Positions 33,024-44,640 of a DNA stretch of 64,000 bases are shown piece after piece (the stretch's first letter is position 1; each line of letters begins with the position of its first letter). The notes below the pieces were generated by a model. The model ran no database searches. It saw only the letters and a list, made by a program, of their open reading frames with translations, and was not told the DNA's origin. The stretch lies in assembly GCA_027924645.1 (NCBI GenBank), contig BSBN01001687.1:2914001-2978000 (forward strand), written 5' to 3'. The translations under genes and the position numbers were made by a program. This DNA is from Cunninghamia lanceolata. Its lineage: Eukaryota > Streptophyta > Pinopsida > Cupressales > Cupressaceae.

Positions 33024-36000
33024 CTCTGCACACATCATATAATACATTGATAATAAATTAATTCAAATGCATTAGTTAAAACTAGACCCGCAAGTATTAA
33101 TTGTTATTAAATTCACAAAGAAATCTCTTGCTGTTCCAGGGTATCTAGTAGTAGAAAAACAAATACCCAAATTGCATTTTGAGCCATTAAAATGGTCGTT
33201 TCCTATACAAAAACATCTCCGAGAGTTTGGGATACTTACAAAGAGGCCGCAGTTTCCACTTTTGATTGCTCTGGTTATTCCAGCTGAAGAGAATGAGTTC
33301 ATTCCCATGATGGATTCCACCAGTTTCACCATCAGCTTGTTTGGCATCCAAATTGAGACGGATGTTGTTTGCAGGCCTAAGGGAATGGTACTTATGCCCA
33401 ACATCTGCACTTTGGGTCCAGAGAAATGATTCATCCAACTTGTAGTGGTTGTAGTCTGCCAAGTAAATCTGCTCAACGCCATTCACAAATTATCAGACAT
33501 AATCCACAAATTTCCAGATAGAGCTACGATAGTTCCTTCCTCAATTTGATTTTTAGCAGGTGAAGCTCATTGATCAAATGATAATCGACATTTTTTTTAG
33601 TGTGTTGAATTTAATCCACATTTTTTAGTGTGTAGAGAAATTCAACAGCAAAGGGATAAGGGATAGACATTCGTTGCCAAAGTCCAAGGTGGTAGCAGTA
33701 ACCCATAAATTTGGATTGAATGCTTTTGGATTTGATTGTGTTAGATATTTTTCCCTCAACCTTTTGGATCACACTCTGTGATCCATCATCAGGAGATAGA
33801 GAGCAAGAGAAGAGAAACATGTCAAGGAAAAATATCTAACACAGTCAAATCCAGAAACATTCAATCCAACATTATGGACTGTGGAAAATTAATGACTTCC
33901 AACCCATAAATTACTCCTGCCTGCTGGTGAAACTTGCCAAAAAAAAAAAGCACAATAGAAATAACGTGCCAGACTTTCAGCCCTTCTCAATTGGGTGGGT
34001 ACTAGATAGTCGATTCGTATATGCATGAAAATGCCGTCACAAGAAGATAAATGTTCTTACCTGCTCCCACAATTGATTTCCATGTTTTAGACCCTGCTTT
34101 GTAGCCTTATTCACCAATGCAAATGCTGGGAATCCAGCTTCATCCTTCACCTTAAGACCCCACGAATCCACTTTGATCCATTGCTGCCAGAAAGGATATT
34201 GATGTTAAAAAGGAGCCACATTTAGGTAAATTGATAGTAAATTCCTTCACAGGATTTTAAGAATACAAATGAAAGTTACCTGGTGGGGATCATGTGGGCT
34301 TCCTAGAGCAAGCACTGCAAGATTACCCCGGGCAGCCATGAAAAAGTCTGGATTTGCTTCGCAATAAACCCTAATCTCAGTACCCCAAGATTCCTCCTCG
34401 CTATGTTGAGGGTATAATGAACCGTGCCCATAAGCTCCATGAAATGAGTTCACTTATCACATGGAAAAAATAATAATTTAAAACCAATCCTCACAAAACA
34501 ATCTTGGTTTGATTGATGAAGAATCACCAAAAACATATATCATTCACAACTAATTATAAACCACAATCTCGGTTTGTGGGACAAGGTCACCTTTATCAGA
34601 TTTATCAAGAACAGAAAATCAAATTTAATTAAATGAAAACCTAGAACATTTAGAGAAAAAGAAAAGATAAAACCCTCTTTGGGGTTTTGTGATGATCTCT
34701 CCTAAATCAGACTACTCGATAAGTTGATACAATGTAATCATGGATACATCACAAATTACAGAGACTGAATGTATTAGTCAAAACTAGACCCAAAAGTATT
34801 AATTGTCATCAAATTCAAAAAGAAATCTCTTGCGGATGCAGGGTATCAAGTAGTAGAGAAACAGACACCCAAATTGCATTTTGAGGCATTGAAATGGTTG
34901 TTTTCTAAAAAGAAACATCTAAGAGAGTCTGGGTTACTTACGAAGAGGCTGCAGCTTCCATTTCTGATTGCTCTTATTATTCCAGCTGAAAAGAATGAGC
35001 TCATTTCCATGATGGATTCCACCAGTTTCACCATCAGCTCCTTTGGCATCCAAATTTAGATGGATGTTGTTTACAGGCCTAAGGCATTGGTACCCATGCC
35101 CAACATCTGCACTTTGGGTCCAGAGAAATGATTCATCCAACTTGTAGTGATTGTAGGCTGCCACGTATATCTGCTCAACGGCATTCACAAATTATCAGGA
35201 CACAATCCTCAAATTTTCAGATAGAGCTACAATACTCCCTTTCTCAATTTGATTTTTAGGAGGTGAAGCACACTGATCAAATGATAATCAACAATTTTTA
35301 GTGTGTAGAGAAATTCTTAAACAGCAAAGGCATAAGGAATAGGCACTCGTTACCAAAAGCCAAGGGAGCCCAGTAACCTCTAAATTACTCCTGCCTGCTG
35401 GAGAAACTTACCAAAAATGCACAATAGAAATAACATGCCAGTTACTTTCAGCCCTTCTCAATTGGGTGGGTGCTAGATAGTCCACTCATATAAGCCTGAA
35501 AATGCAGTCACAATAAGGTAAATGGTCTTACCTGCTCCCACTCTTTATTTCCATGTTTTAGAGCCTGCTTTGTAGCCTTATTCACCAACGCAAATGCTGG
35601 GTACCCAACTTCATCCTTCACCTTAAGACCCCACGAATCCACTTTGATCCATTGCTGTCAGAAGACATATTGATGTGAAAAAGAAGCCACATTTAGCTAA
35701 ATTAATAGTAAATTCCTTCAGAGGATTTTGAGACTACAAGTGGAAGTTACCTGGTGGGGATCATTTGGGCTTTCTAGAGCAAGCACTGCAAGATGGCCCC
35801 AGGCAGCCATGAAAAAGTCTGGATTAGCTTCGCAATAAATCCTAATTGCAGTTCCCCGAGGTTCCTCCTCGCTAAGTTGAGGGTATGATGAACCATGCCC
35901 AGACGCTCCACGAGATGAGCTCACTTATCACATTTCAAAAATAATAATTTAAAATCAATCCTTTCAAAACAATCTTAATTTGATTGATGAATAATCACCA

Positions 36001-37956
36001 AAAACATATAACATTCACAACTAATTATAAACCATATTCTCGCTTTGTGGGACAAGGTCACCTTTATCAGATTTATCAAGAACAGAAAATCAAATTTAAT
36101 TAAATGAAAGCATAGAAAAATTGGAGAAAAAGATAAAACCCTCTTTGGGGTTTTGTGATGACCTCTCCTTGATCAGACCACTTGATACAATGGAATCATG
36201 GATACGTCACAAATTACAGAGACTACATGAGAAGGAACAGAGATTCAGTCAATACAAAGGAAAACAGAACATTGGAAACACCAAACTTAAGAAGAATAGA
36301 GACAAAACCAATCTCGTCTGGAATAAGTTCTCTACTCTTAGACCAAGACCATTGTAAGCTCAAAACTCGAGGGATACATCACTTTGTGAAGAAGGCTCAA
36401 CCAATTGTGATTTTGATGTCTCCATTATTAGACTTCACAGAACGATCACATTAACAGAGGCTCAACCCATCTGGATTTTGGAAAAAGGATGTACATTATC
36501 GGACCATTGTAGTCTCAAAACTTAACAGAGCCATCACGTTTTTAAACAAGTGAGACTCAATTAGTCTGGGGTTGGGATAATTGTAAATTTCTCATTAATA
36601 GGCCATTGTGACCTCAAAACTCTATCGAAACATAACATTAACAGAGGCTCAATCAATATCGATTTTTGAATAAGGTCTCCATGATCAGACCACTGTACTC
36701 TATGGAAACGTCACAGTTATGAATATCAGAGACTCAGTTAATCTTAATTTGTGGATAAAGTCTTCATGTTCAACCCTCTTTAAAAATAATTTCAGAAAAA
36801 TAATTATTATATATTAAAGCAGGCCGAAGAAAAATAATTTCATGGGAACTTACAGATGGGACTGATCTTCCATTTCTGATTCTCCTTTTTGTTCCATTTG
36901 AACAGAACAACCTCTGCCCCTTCGCGGAGTCCACGATGATGTGTATCATCTTCAAACATGGCTTCCAGATTGAAGTGAATATTGTTCACAGGCCTGATGC
37001 ACTGATACCCCCTTCCCACATCAGCACTCTGGGTAAACAGAACAGCCTCATTCAAATCATCGAGATGATATGGACCCAAAATAACCTACACAATCCACGC
37101 ATACAAACAATTTCAATCCCATAATATTAAACCCTCAAGTAATTCCTCAAAACACCATGTTAAAAGTTAAAACAGAAAGGTGTTAAAAAACATAACCCTT
37201 TCACTTTCTGCACGTCCATGCCTTAGAGCCTGGCCTGTAGCCCTGTTTATCAAGGCAAATGCAGGGAATCCTGTTTCATCCTTGGCCCTCACACTCCATG
37301 AAGTGTCCATGATCCATTGCTGCAAATCCAAGCATCATACCCAATTAATCAGCCACCTTGCAAATTACGTATACCCACTGCCACAAAAACTTAGAAACAA
37401 ATGCAATAGCCATGTTTAAGTGCTGCAAAATTTGACCATCATAGCCAATCAATAAATATTCCCTTCAATACCCACATACATACCCATGTTAGAATTTAAA
37501 TGCTAATTGAAAAAGCTTCTGAAAAAACTCTGTTATATTTGCATCAATGTTTTGGAAGAGTGATCTTTATTTTCTCTTCCTGATAATGAAACACAGTGTT
37601 GATCTTTATTTTGTCATCCTACTAATAGAACACGAAATGTAATCAAACACATTGGATGCAAATAAAACAGACAGTTTTCTTTCAGAAACCTTTTCTTTTT
37701 CACTCACTCTCATGGACTTTGGAAGCCTCACGTTCATAATCTAAATGCTACTACAACCAACCTGATTTGGGTCAGATTCGTTAGCAGCTCTCATGACAAC
37801 ATGACCATTAAGGTTGGCCAGATAGTAATCAGGATTGGCTTCACAGTAGATCTTCACAGTGTCACCTTGCACATAGACTGGAGGATAGGGAACACCTCCA
37901 TAAGGGGCTGGAGCTGGCTTTTGCTGATCATGGTGGTGGTGGTGGTGTCCAAACAT
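33024..37956 (-). CDS. Three-domain EUL (Euonymus lectin / R40-type) lectin
   Basis: Predicted exons on the - strand: 37956-37762, 37319-37197, 37085-36854, 35923-35751, 35654-35532, 35170-34942, 34452-34280, 34183-34061, 33468-33240, 33025-33024. All junctions use GT/AG and the frame stays open for 533 codons. Each EUL domain is encoded by three exons in the same phases (0, 0, 1). Domain 1 is about residues 32-183, domain 2 about 215-358, domain 3 about 390-533. Landmarks in each: IYCEANPD, KDE-G-PAFAL-N-AT, TQSADVG, RP-NNI--NL, and NQKWK. The N-terminus MFGHHHHHHDQQ has six consecutive His. EUL proteins are nucleocytoplasmic sugar-binding proteins tied to stress in plants; no signal peptide is seen. 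Exon 9 ends T and the next acceptor supplies AG, forming the stop. If that last intron were retained, 17 residues would be added. The ATG context and TATA support the start. I know one- and two-domain members; three domains is unusual to my knowledge. Confidence 0.88.
33065..36230. repeat. Tandem genomic duplication of lectin exon triplets (domains 2 and 3)
   Basis: Unit A (about 34756-36230) and unit B (about 33065-34740) match through exons and introns. Examples are CCCTCTTTGGGGTTTTGTGATG at 34675 and 36140, and TAAACCACAATCTC / TAAACCATATTCTC before each first exon. Intron phases are identical. Unit B is longer mainly because of the fold-back insert in its second intron. The junction lies near 34750-34770. 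Confidence 0.85.
33711..33900. mobile_element. Fold-back element (190 bp) in lectin intron 8
   Basis: Two 44-base arms (33711-33754 and 33826-33869) are inverted repeats matching at about 41 positions. The loop contains a perfect 8-bp stem GGATCACA / TGTGATCC (33766-33784). The insert is flanked by an 11-bp direct repeat AACCCATAAAT (33700-33710 and 33901-33911). The equivalent place in intron 5 (near 35380) has a single empty site. A target duplication of 9-11 bp suggests a Mutator-like MITE. About 31 bases beyond the right arm are unpaired. Confidence 0.8.
36330..36775. repeat. Degenerate ~95-bp tandem repeat in lectin intron 3
   Basis: About five copies of a unit containing GACCATTGTA-CTCAAAACT, CATCACATTAACAGAGGCTC, and TCTGGATTTTGG occur through the 930-bp intron that separates domains 1 and 2. 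A related single piece lies near 36175-36225 and again near 34735, at the duplication junction. Confidence 0.7.
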
Positions 37957-37966
37957 TATGGTGATC

Positions 37967-38183
37967 CTGTAAATACCAAAACATTATACTTTCGGTCAGA
38001 TGATATACAAAACATGACTCTTAACCCCTGAAAACAATGGATTTCAATATGAAACTTGAATTTCTATCCATACAAACAGTGAATTTTAAGCTGCTAACAT
38101 AGAAAATTTTTGATGTAATGAACATGATAAAAACACCCTCATCAACGAAGCACCTTTTGGAATAGCATTGATAAACTAGATAC
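37967..38183 (-). other. Predicted intron in the 5' untranslated region of the lectin gene
   Basis: On the - strand, donor TTTCAG|GTATCT follows 38184 and acceptor TTTACAG|GATCACC precedes 37966, ten bases before the ATG. The non-coding first exon would be about 38280-38184. This is inferred from splice motifs only. Confidence 0.55.
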
Positions 38184-38308
38184 CTGAAATGAGAACCCAA
38201 AAAACTATGTATTCAGTAACTGTAAATAATCACAAACAGGGATTTGTACGTAATGATTCAAAAACAAAACAGCTGAATGTTGTGCGTCAACCAGCGTAGG
38301 TGGGTTGG

Positions 38309-38316
38309 TATTTATA
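38309..38316 (-). promoter_or_regulatory. TATA box of the lectin gene
   Basis: The reverse strand reads CTATAAATACC, a strong plant TATA box, about 350 bp upstream of the ATG. Transcription would start near 38280. Confidence 0.65.
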
Positions 38317-38869
38317 GAGAAACTAGAAAGATATATAGTAGTTTAGGTTCCTAGTCATGGTCACATGTGGACTTGGCCAAGGCTTCTGGAGATTAGAACT
38401 GGAATTTAAACAGTGCTAAGTTATATAAATGGTTTCGAAATAGACGGCCTCATAATGCGTATCGCAGTTCCAAAAGAAGAAGACAAATTTTCCGTGAAGA
38501 TCTGAGGGTTCAACTAGCAGGCTGGGGAAATAGCGTACCTAGGTGCACCAAAAATTAAATATTAAATATTAAAAATAAAATAATAACTATTTTTCTTGAT
38601 ATTATAGGTATTACTGCATGGAGGTATTATTCACATGCTTCGATCAAGCCAACAATGTAAGGACTATTGCAATGCAAAGGAATATACCAAGAAGCTTACT
38701 AAAATCATATTTATACACAGGGTTACCAATAATCTAATGGAATTTTTACATCTATCTTAGTAAATAAATAGTAATTTAGAAGAAGTTATGAGTTACAATA
38801 TTCTTAATAATTAATAATTCATTTTATTTTAAAAAAAGTTTGAATATGATATTATAGGTGTCCAAATTA

Positions 38870-39346
38870 TAACAAGTTGTCCCCACACCATGTTCCTATG
38901 TACATAGATTTACCATTTGATTACAAAATAAGATAAGTTATAACACACTATGAACAAACTATGTTATGTCATTGGGATGACCAGAGAGGGTGGTGCTTTA
39001 AAAGGGAAGTTATAACATACTACGAACAAACTATGTTATGTTGTTGGGGTGGTTGGAGGGAGGAATGCTTCACATAGAAAAAGTTTGATGTTCTCTTACT
39101 CATTTGAAGATGGTTCTCTAGTAGAGGTGAATACACTAATAGTTACATGTTTAATGCTATAATTGAAAGATAGAAGTTGACCCCATAACCACTTGAAAAC
39201 AAAAACTGTAAATCAATTAAATTTTATTTTTACTTGCTTCTTCATTATTTCATTGATAAATTTTATTGACTTAATCACATCATAATTAAATTAAATCACT
39301 ACATAGTTAATATTTCTATTGTGTTGTTTACCCTATTATTTCAACA
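38870..39346 (+). repeat. Probable 5' LTR (end) of copia copy 2
   Basis: The right end TTTCAACA at 39346 is followed by TGGTATCAAGGC (39349-39360), an initiator-Met-type primer site with one change. The left end was not found, and there is no 3' LTR to compare with. The given start is a guess. Confidence 0.45.
38935..39072. repeat. Two-copy tandem repeat (~70 bp)
   Basis: AGTTATAACACACTATGAACAA followed by ACTATGTTATGT recurs 73 bases later with small changes. It lies in the probable LTR of the second copia. Confidence 0.8.
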
Positions 39347-39484
39347 TTTGGTATCAAGGCTTTAACTAGATTGTAGATGGGGACACCTTTCTTGTTGTGT
39401 TATTGGTTTTTTTGTGGTTGTAGTGGGATTATTATTTTATTGGTTTTGCATATCCAAGTGTGATTAGAGAAGCCATTGCAAGCA

Positions 39485-40235
39485 CATAATGATCAAAGAT
39501 TGAGATGTTCAATGGCTTTGAATATGAGCTATGGAAATTTAAAATGGAGGATCTCTTGGAGGAGAGAGGTAAATGGAGAGCAATTTCAAAGGAAGGAAAA
39601 CCTATATAAATGTTTAATGAAGATTAGAGAAAGATGTACAAGAATGCATAGGGAACCATTCAGTTGTGTCTTATAGATTCAGTTCTCTTGAATGTCTCAG
39701 AGGAGGCTACTACTTTTAGTTTATGAAAGAGAATTGATGAGATCTATCAAATGAAGAGTTTGGTAAACAAGATTTATTTTAAAAGAAAATTGTATTCCTT
39801 AAAATGAAGGAGACTTTGTAGTTGAGCATTTAAATGCATTTAATCTCATTTTGAGTCAGCTAGGTAGCATTGATGTTAAGTTAGAAGAGGAGGATAAGTG
39901 TATTTTGTTACTTCACTCTTTACTTGAATCTTGGGATAATCTAATCATTGCATCAAATGGTTCCATTATAGATCCCAAAATTAATGCCCTTGTTTTCAGT
40001 TTGTTTAGTGATCAAATGAGACAAAAACCCATGGATGATGGTTCCAAGGATACACTTCATGTACAAGTAGACCCAAGGAAAAAAGTGGTAAGAAAAGGGG
40101 GACAAGGAGAGGTCTAAGTCAAAAAGATGGTATAAAACCCTTAAATATTGGAACTATGGGAAATGGGGCCATGTACAGAAGGAAGATAGGAATAAGAAAA
40201 AATCTTCTAAAGATTCCTCTAATCATAAATCCTTC
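39485..40235 (+). pseudogene. Copia copy 2 gag remnant
   Basis: Near 39495 the sequence reads KIEMFNGFEYELWKFKMEDL, the same family start as copy 1, with no usable start codon. Frames shift at several places. 39851-40117 is the longest open piece (QLGSIDVKLEEEDKCILLL). The zinc knuckle near 40147 has two Cys replaced by Tyr and the last Cys lost. Confidence 0.75.
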
Positions 40236-41560
40236 GATGATGAAAATGATGCTTTATTCATTCTAGCTAACATTTCTAGTGATGACTCATGGTTGATTGA
40301 TTCAAGTGCCTCATATCACATTCAAATCCTCACAAGGAGCAATTTTCTTCATATATAGCATATGATGGTGGTGAGGTGTTCCTTGGCAATAATAGTTCAC
40401 ATTGGATTGTTGGTAGAGGGAAGATAAAAATTATATTTAATGATGGGAGAGTAAAATATCTCATAGATGTGTTGCACATTCTAGGATTAGCACATAATTT
40501 TCTTTTTAGTTTCTAAAATGAATGATGTGGGAGTGCATGTCATATTTGATAGGAGTGGTTGCAACTTGGCTAGAGGGAATATGGTCCTAGCTAAGGGATC
40601 CTAATGTGGGACTTTATTTAAGGTTGATGCATCTACTTATTGTAACTCAACCTATGTAATTGAAAACTCAAATTCATGTATGTTGTGGCACTGCAAGATG
40701 GGTCACATTGGTGAAAAGGGGCTTAAGATCCTTTTTAATAAAAAAATATGGTAGATGGTTGGTCCTTTTATTCTATGGATTTTGATTTTTGTGACACTAT
40801 GTGTTTGGTAAATAGAGTAGATTAAAGTTTAGTTGTGGTAGCAAGTTAAAGAAAAGAGATTATTAAAGGTTATTCATAGTGATGTTTCTAGTCGTATGGA
40901 TTTACTTCAATTGGAGAATCTTGATATTATGTTTCCTTTATTGATGACTACTCACATTATACTTGGATTTATTTTTAAGGCATAAATCTAAAGTTTTTGG
41001 TAAGTATAAGGATTTTAAAGTTCTTGTTGAAAATCAGATGGATCAAAAAATTAAAGTATTGAGGTCAAATAATGGAGGGAAATATTATTTTAGAGAATTT
41101 GATGACTTCCATAGACATGCAAGTATTGTAAGGTAGAAAACAACTCCATATATGTGACAACAAAATGACATTGTAGAAAGGATGAACATGACATTAATGG
41201 ACAAAGCCAAAAGTATGTTAAGTAGTACTCAATTGGGTAAGTGTTTTGTGGTTGAGGCTAGAAGTATTACTTATTATTTGATTAATAGATCTCCATTTTT
41301 TGCTTTGGTTGATAAAACATTGTATGAACTATGGACAAATAAGAAATTCTCTAGTTCACACATTATATTTTTTGGCTATGAGGCTTTTGTTCACATGCCT
41401 AAAGAAGAATATTCTAAGTTGGATTTCAAAGCTAACAATTTTTTTTACTATGACCTGATAATGTTAAGGGTTATAAGCTTTGGAATCCTCTAACCTTGAA
41501 AATGTTATATTCGAGAGCTATAATTTTTAGGGAACTTAGAGTTAAGTTTGATTAGGTATA
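40236..41560 (+). pseudogene. Copia copy 2 protease and integrase remnant
   Basis: The protease motif reads D-S-S (near 40300), Gly lost. The integrase zinc region keeps a decayed WHCKMGH block near 40690. The catalytic region has LRSNNGGKYY near 41065, with Asn for the second Asp. 41182-41493 is open (an ARSITYYLINRSPF stretch then FGYEAFVHMPKE). Many stops are present. Confidence 0.75.
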
Positions 41561-41699
41561 GCCAAAAGAATAGGAAAATAAAATTGTGAATTTTGAATCT
41601 AAGATAGGGAAGTAGGAAGATGCACAAGTGGAAAAACAATTGGTTGGACAAGAGGATGTAGAGGAAGAAGGTTTAGATTTAAAGAGTTCCTAGGAAGAA

Positions 41700-42603
41700 C
41701 AATAGGAGCCTCTTACTACACCCTTGAGAAGGTCCACGAGGCAATAGAAATTAATTAATAGGTATATCATACCAAATTTCTATTATAAATTTTCTTTATC
41801 TTGTATGGATGATGAACCTAGGTCTGTGAAGGAAGCTCTTTCTTTGAAGGAGCATAAGTCTTAGATGGAAGCCATGTAGGATGAGATGATGACATTAATA
41901 GACAAGTGTGAGACTTTGGATCTAGTTGAGTTGCTTGAGGAAAGGAAGCCCATTGTTTTAAGTGGGTAGTTAAGAAGAAATTTATAGTAGATGGACAGTT
42001 GGAAAGGTACAAGGCACAACTAGCATGGCAAAAGGTTACTCCCAGGTTGAGGAAGTTGACTTTGGTGAATTTTTTCTCTTGTTGCAAAACTAACTTCTAT
42101 TAGATTCCTATTTTATATTAGTATTTCTTATGATTCAGAAGTAGAGCAAATGGATGTAAAAACTAATTTATTACATGGGGATCTTGAGGAAGAAGTGCAT
42201 ATGAAATAGCCTAATGGTTTTGTAGCAAAAAGGAAGGAGGACATGGTTTGCAAGTTGAAACAATCATTATATGGTCTAAAGAAGTCATCGTAGATGTGGT
42301 ATCATAAGTTCTATGCTTTCACATTGGACCTTAGGTTCAATGTTAGGAGTGAATGTGATCATTGTGTTTATTTCAAATTAATTGACGATTAGTTTCTAAT
42401 CAATGTCATGTATGTTGATTACATGTTGCTCATTGGAAATAGTAAAGGAATGATTAGGGAACTAAAAAATTAGTTATTTTCTGACTTTGATATAAAGGAT
42501 TTAGGGGCTATGAAGTATATTTTGGGTATGGAATCAATAGGGGTTGGGTTGGAATTTTTTTTTCTCAATTAGAGTATGTTCAAACTATCTTATAAAGGTT
42601 TAC
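41700..42603 (+). pseudogene. Copia copy 2 reverse transcriptase, part 1
   Basis: Broken frames carry RT landmarks, for example the [17 protein letters not shown] block near 42150 and a catalytic box reading YVDY instead of YVDD near 42412. The frame stops at the nested insertion at 42604. Confidence 0.7.
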
Positions 42604-42992
42604 TATTAGGGTTCAGGCAGATCGAAGCAATAAACACTAACAATTATATGCAGATTAAATAACCTAAATCTAACAATGAAGAACAACACAAAAGAGATGA
42701 ACACAGAAATTTAACGTGGTTCACCCAAAATGGGCTACATCCACAGAAACTCAGCCATCCAATGATTTTATTATCCAGTGCAAAATAGATTACAATCTCA
42801 CGAATTCCACACTGCAACATACATCCCAGCTGCTTATAACAAACTTTTTGGAAGCTTCTCGAGTTAGGGTTTTACAATGTCATTTTTCTTTTGTTGGTTA
42901 ACAAAAATTAACAACCGACTTCGAACGGGCAAAAAAAGAGGGATACGTTATGAGTGTACAGTATTTGCATGATCAATCGCCACATACCAACA
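42604..42992 (-). repeat. 3' LTR of copia copy 3 (389 bp)
   Basis: On the + strand it runs from TATTAGGG (TG changed to TA) to CATACCAACA. It matches 47073-47460. Confidence 0.92.
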
Positions 42993-43050
42993 ATCTCCCA
43001 CTTGGAGATTGATCAAGCTCCACACCAAACAATCTCCCACTTGGAGACTG
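42993..43050 (-). other. Polypurine tract of copia copy 3, duplicated
   Basis: On the - strand TCTCCAAGTGGGAGATTG occurs twice, ending at the LTR edge (42993) and again about 37 bases further inside. The inner copy is followed by TTTGG rather than the LTR. Confidence 0.75.
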
Positions 43051-44640
43051 ATCCTAGATGACACTGTTGCACTTGCAGCTCCCACTAGATTATAGGCCTG
43101 GCTTGTTTCTTATGTCCACCATTATCAGTCATAAGGCCAACAGAAACTAATGAGGAAATCAGTTTCTCCCGTGTAACCACCTTTGTGAACATATCTACAG
43201 GATTCTCACTTGTGAAAATTTTCTCCAGCTTCAACTGTTCATCCTCCAAAACTAACTTGATGAAGTGGTACCTGAGCTGTATGTGCTTAGTTTTTGAATG
43301 CAGAGCTGAATTCTTAGTAAGATGAATGACAATCTAGCTATCAGTGTATAAAGGGCTATCTCCTTGTCATTGCCCCAATTCCTCTAGAAAATGTTGTAAC
43401 CAAATCATCTCCTTGCTAGCTTCCATAGTAGCAACATACTCAGCTTCAGTGGTTGAAAGCACAACAACCTTTTGCAACCTTGAAATCTAACTGACTACAG
43501 TACCCCCTGCAGTAAAAACATACCCTGTAGTACTTCTCCTGCTATCAATATCACCCGCAAGATCAGAGTCAACATATCCTTTTAGAGAAGAATTTGTTCC
43601 CTCAAAACATAGTTTCTTTGAAGTAGTACCTCTCAAATATTGAAGAATCTATTTTACCACATTCCAATGTTCCATTCCCAGATTGCTCATATACCTGCTC
43701 ACAACTTCCACTACATGTGCAATATTTAGCCTTGTGCATACCATTGCATACATCAAGTTGCCAACTGCTGATGCATATGGTATCTTAGACATTTTGTCTT
43801 CCTCCTTTTGTATCTTTAGACACATCTCCTTAGTCAACTTAAAATGACTAGGCAAAGGTGTACTAACTGCTTTTGCATTCTACATGTTAAACCTTTTCAA
43901 CACCTTCTCTACATACTCACTTTGAGACAAAAATAATTTTATGTTTGTCCTATCCCGTGTGATCCTCATACCAAGGATTTGTTTTGTTGCACCCAAATCC
44001 TTCATAGAAAATAAATTTTCTAATTTATGCTTAAGTTCATTAATATGCTTCATGTTAGACCCGACAACAAGCATGTCATCAACATAAAGCAATAGGATTA
44101 TAAAGTTGCCACTACCCAATTTCTTAAAATAAACACAATAACCAGAATGACATCTTTTGTAACCTTGTTCAGCCATAAAACTATCAAATTTCAAATACCA
44201 TTGCCGAGGTGCTTGCTTAAGGCCATACAAACTCTTCTTTAACATGCACACAAATTCCTCCTTATCCTTGACCTCATATCCCTGTGGTTGCTGCGTGTAT
44301 ATTTCCTCTTCCAAATCCCCATGGAGAAATGTTGTTTTCACATCTAGTTGTTCAAGATGCAGGTCTTTTGCAACCACAAGACTTAGAATAGTTCCAATAG
44401 AAGTCATCTTTACAACCGGAGAAAATATTTCATCAAAATCTATACCTTTTTTCTGTGCAAAATCTTTTACCATGAGTCTGGCCTTATATCTTTTTTTGCC
44501 TCCATCTTCTTCCTTCAACCTGTAAACCCATTTATTTAGAAATGTTCTTTTACCTACAGGCAATTTGACTAAGTCCCAAGTCTAATTCTGCAACAAGGAG
44601 TCCATTTCCTCTTTCATGCCTAGCTCCCACTGCTTTTTGA
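43050..44640 (-). pseudogene. Copia copy 3 reverse transcriptase and RNase H
   Basis: 44563-43880 is open for 227 codons. It includes KARLMVKDFAQKKGIDFDE, the [13 protein letters not shown] block and an intact YVDD box near 44077. After a stop, 43855-43649 continues the frame. RNase H follows to about 43060 with frameshifts, keeping a GYVDSDLAGDIDSRRST block near 43545 and a LSTTEAEYVA block near 43440. This is the best-preserved RT in the window. The RT would copy element RNA to DNA in the particle. Confidence 0.88.

Noticed and set aside
33072..33482. 136-codon minus-strand frame over lectin exon 9
   Set aside because: It is a shifted frame over exon 9 and its 3' intron. The lectin frame is the one with conserved EUL motifs.
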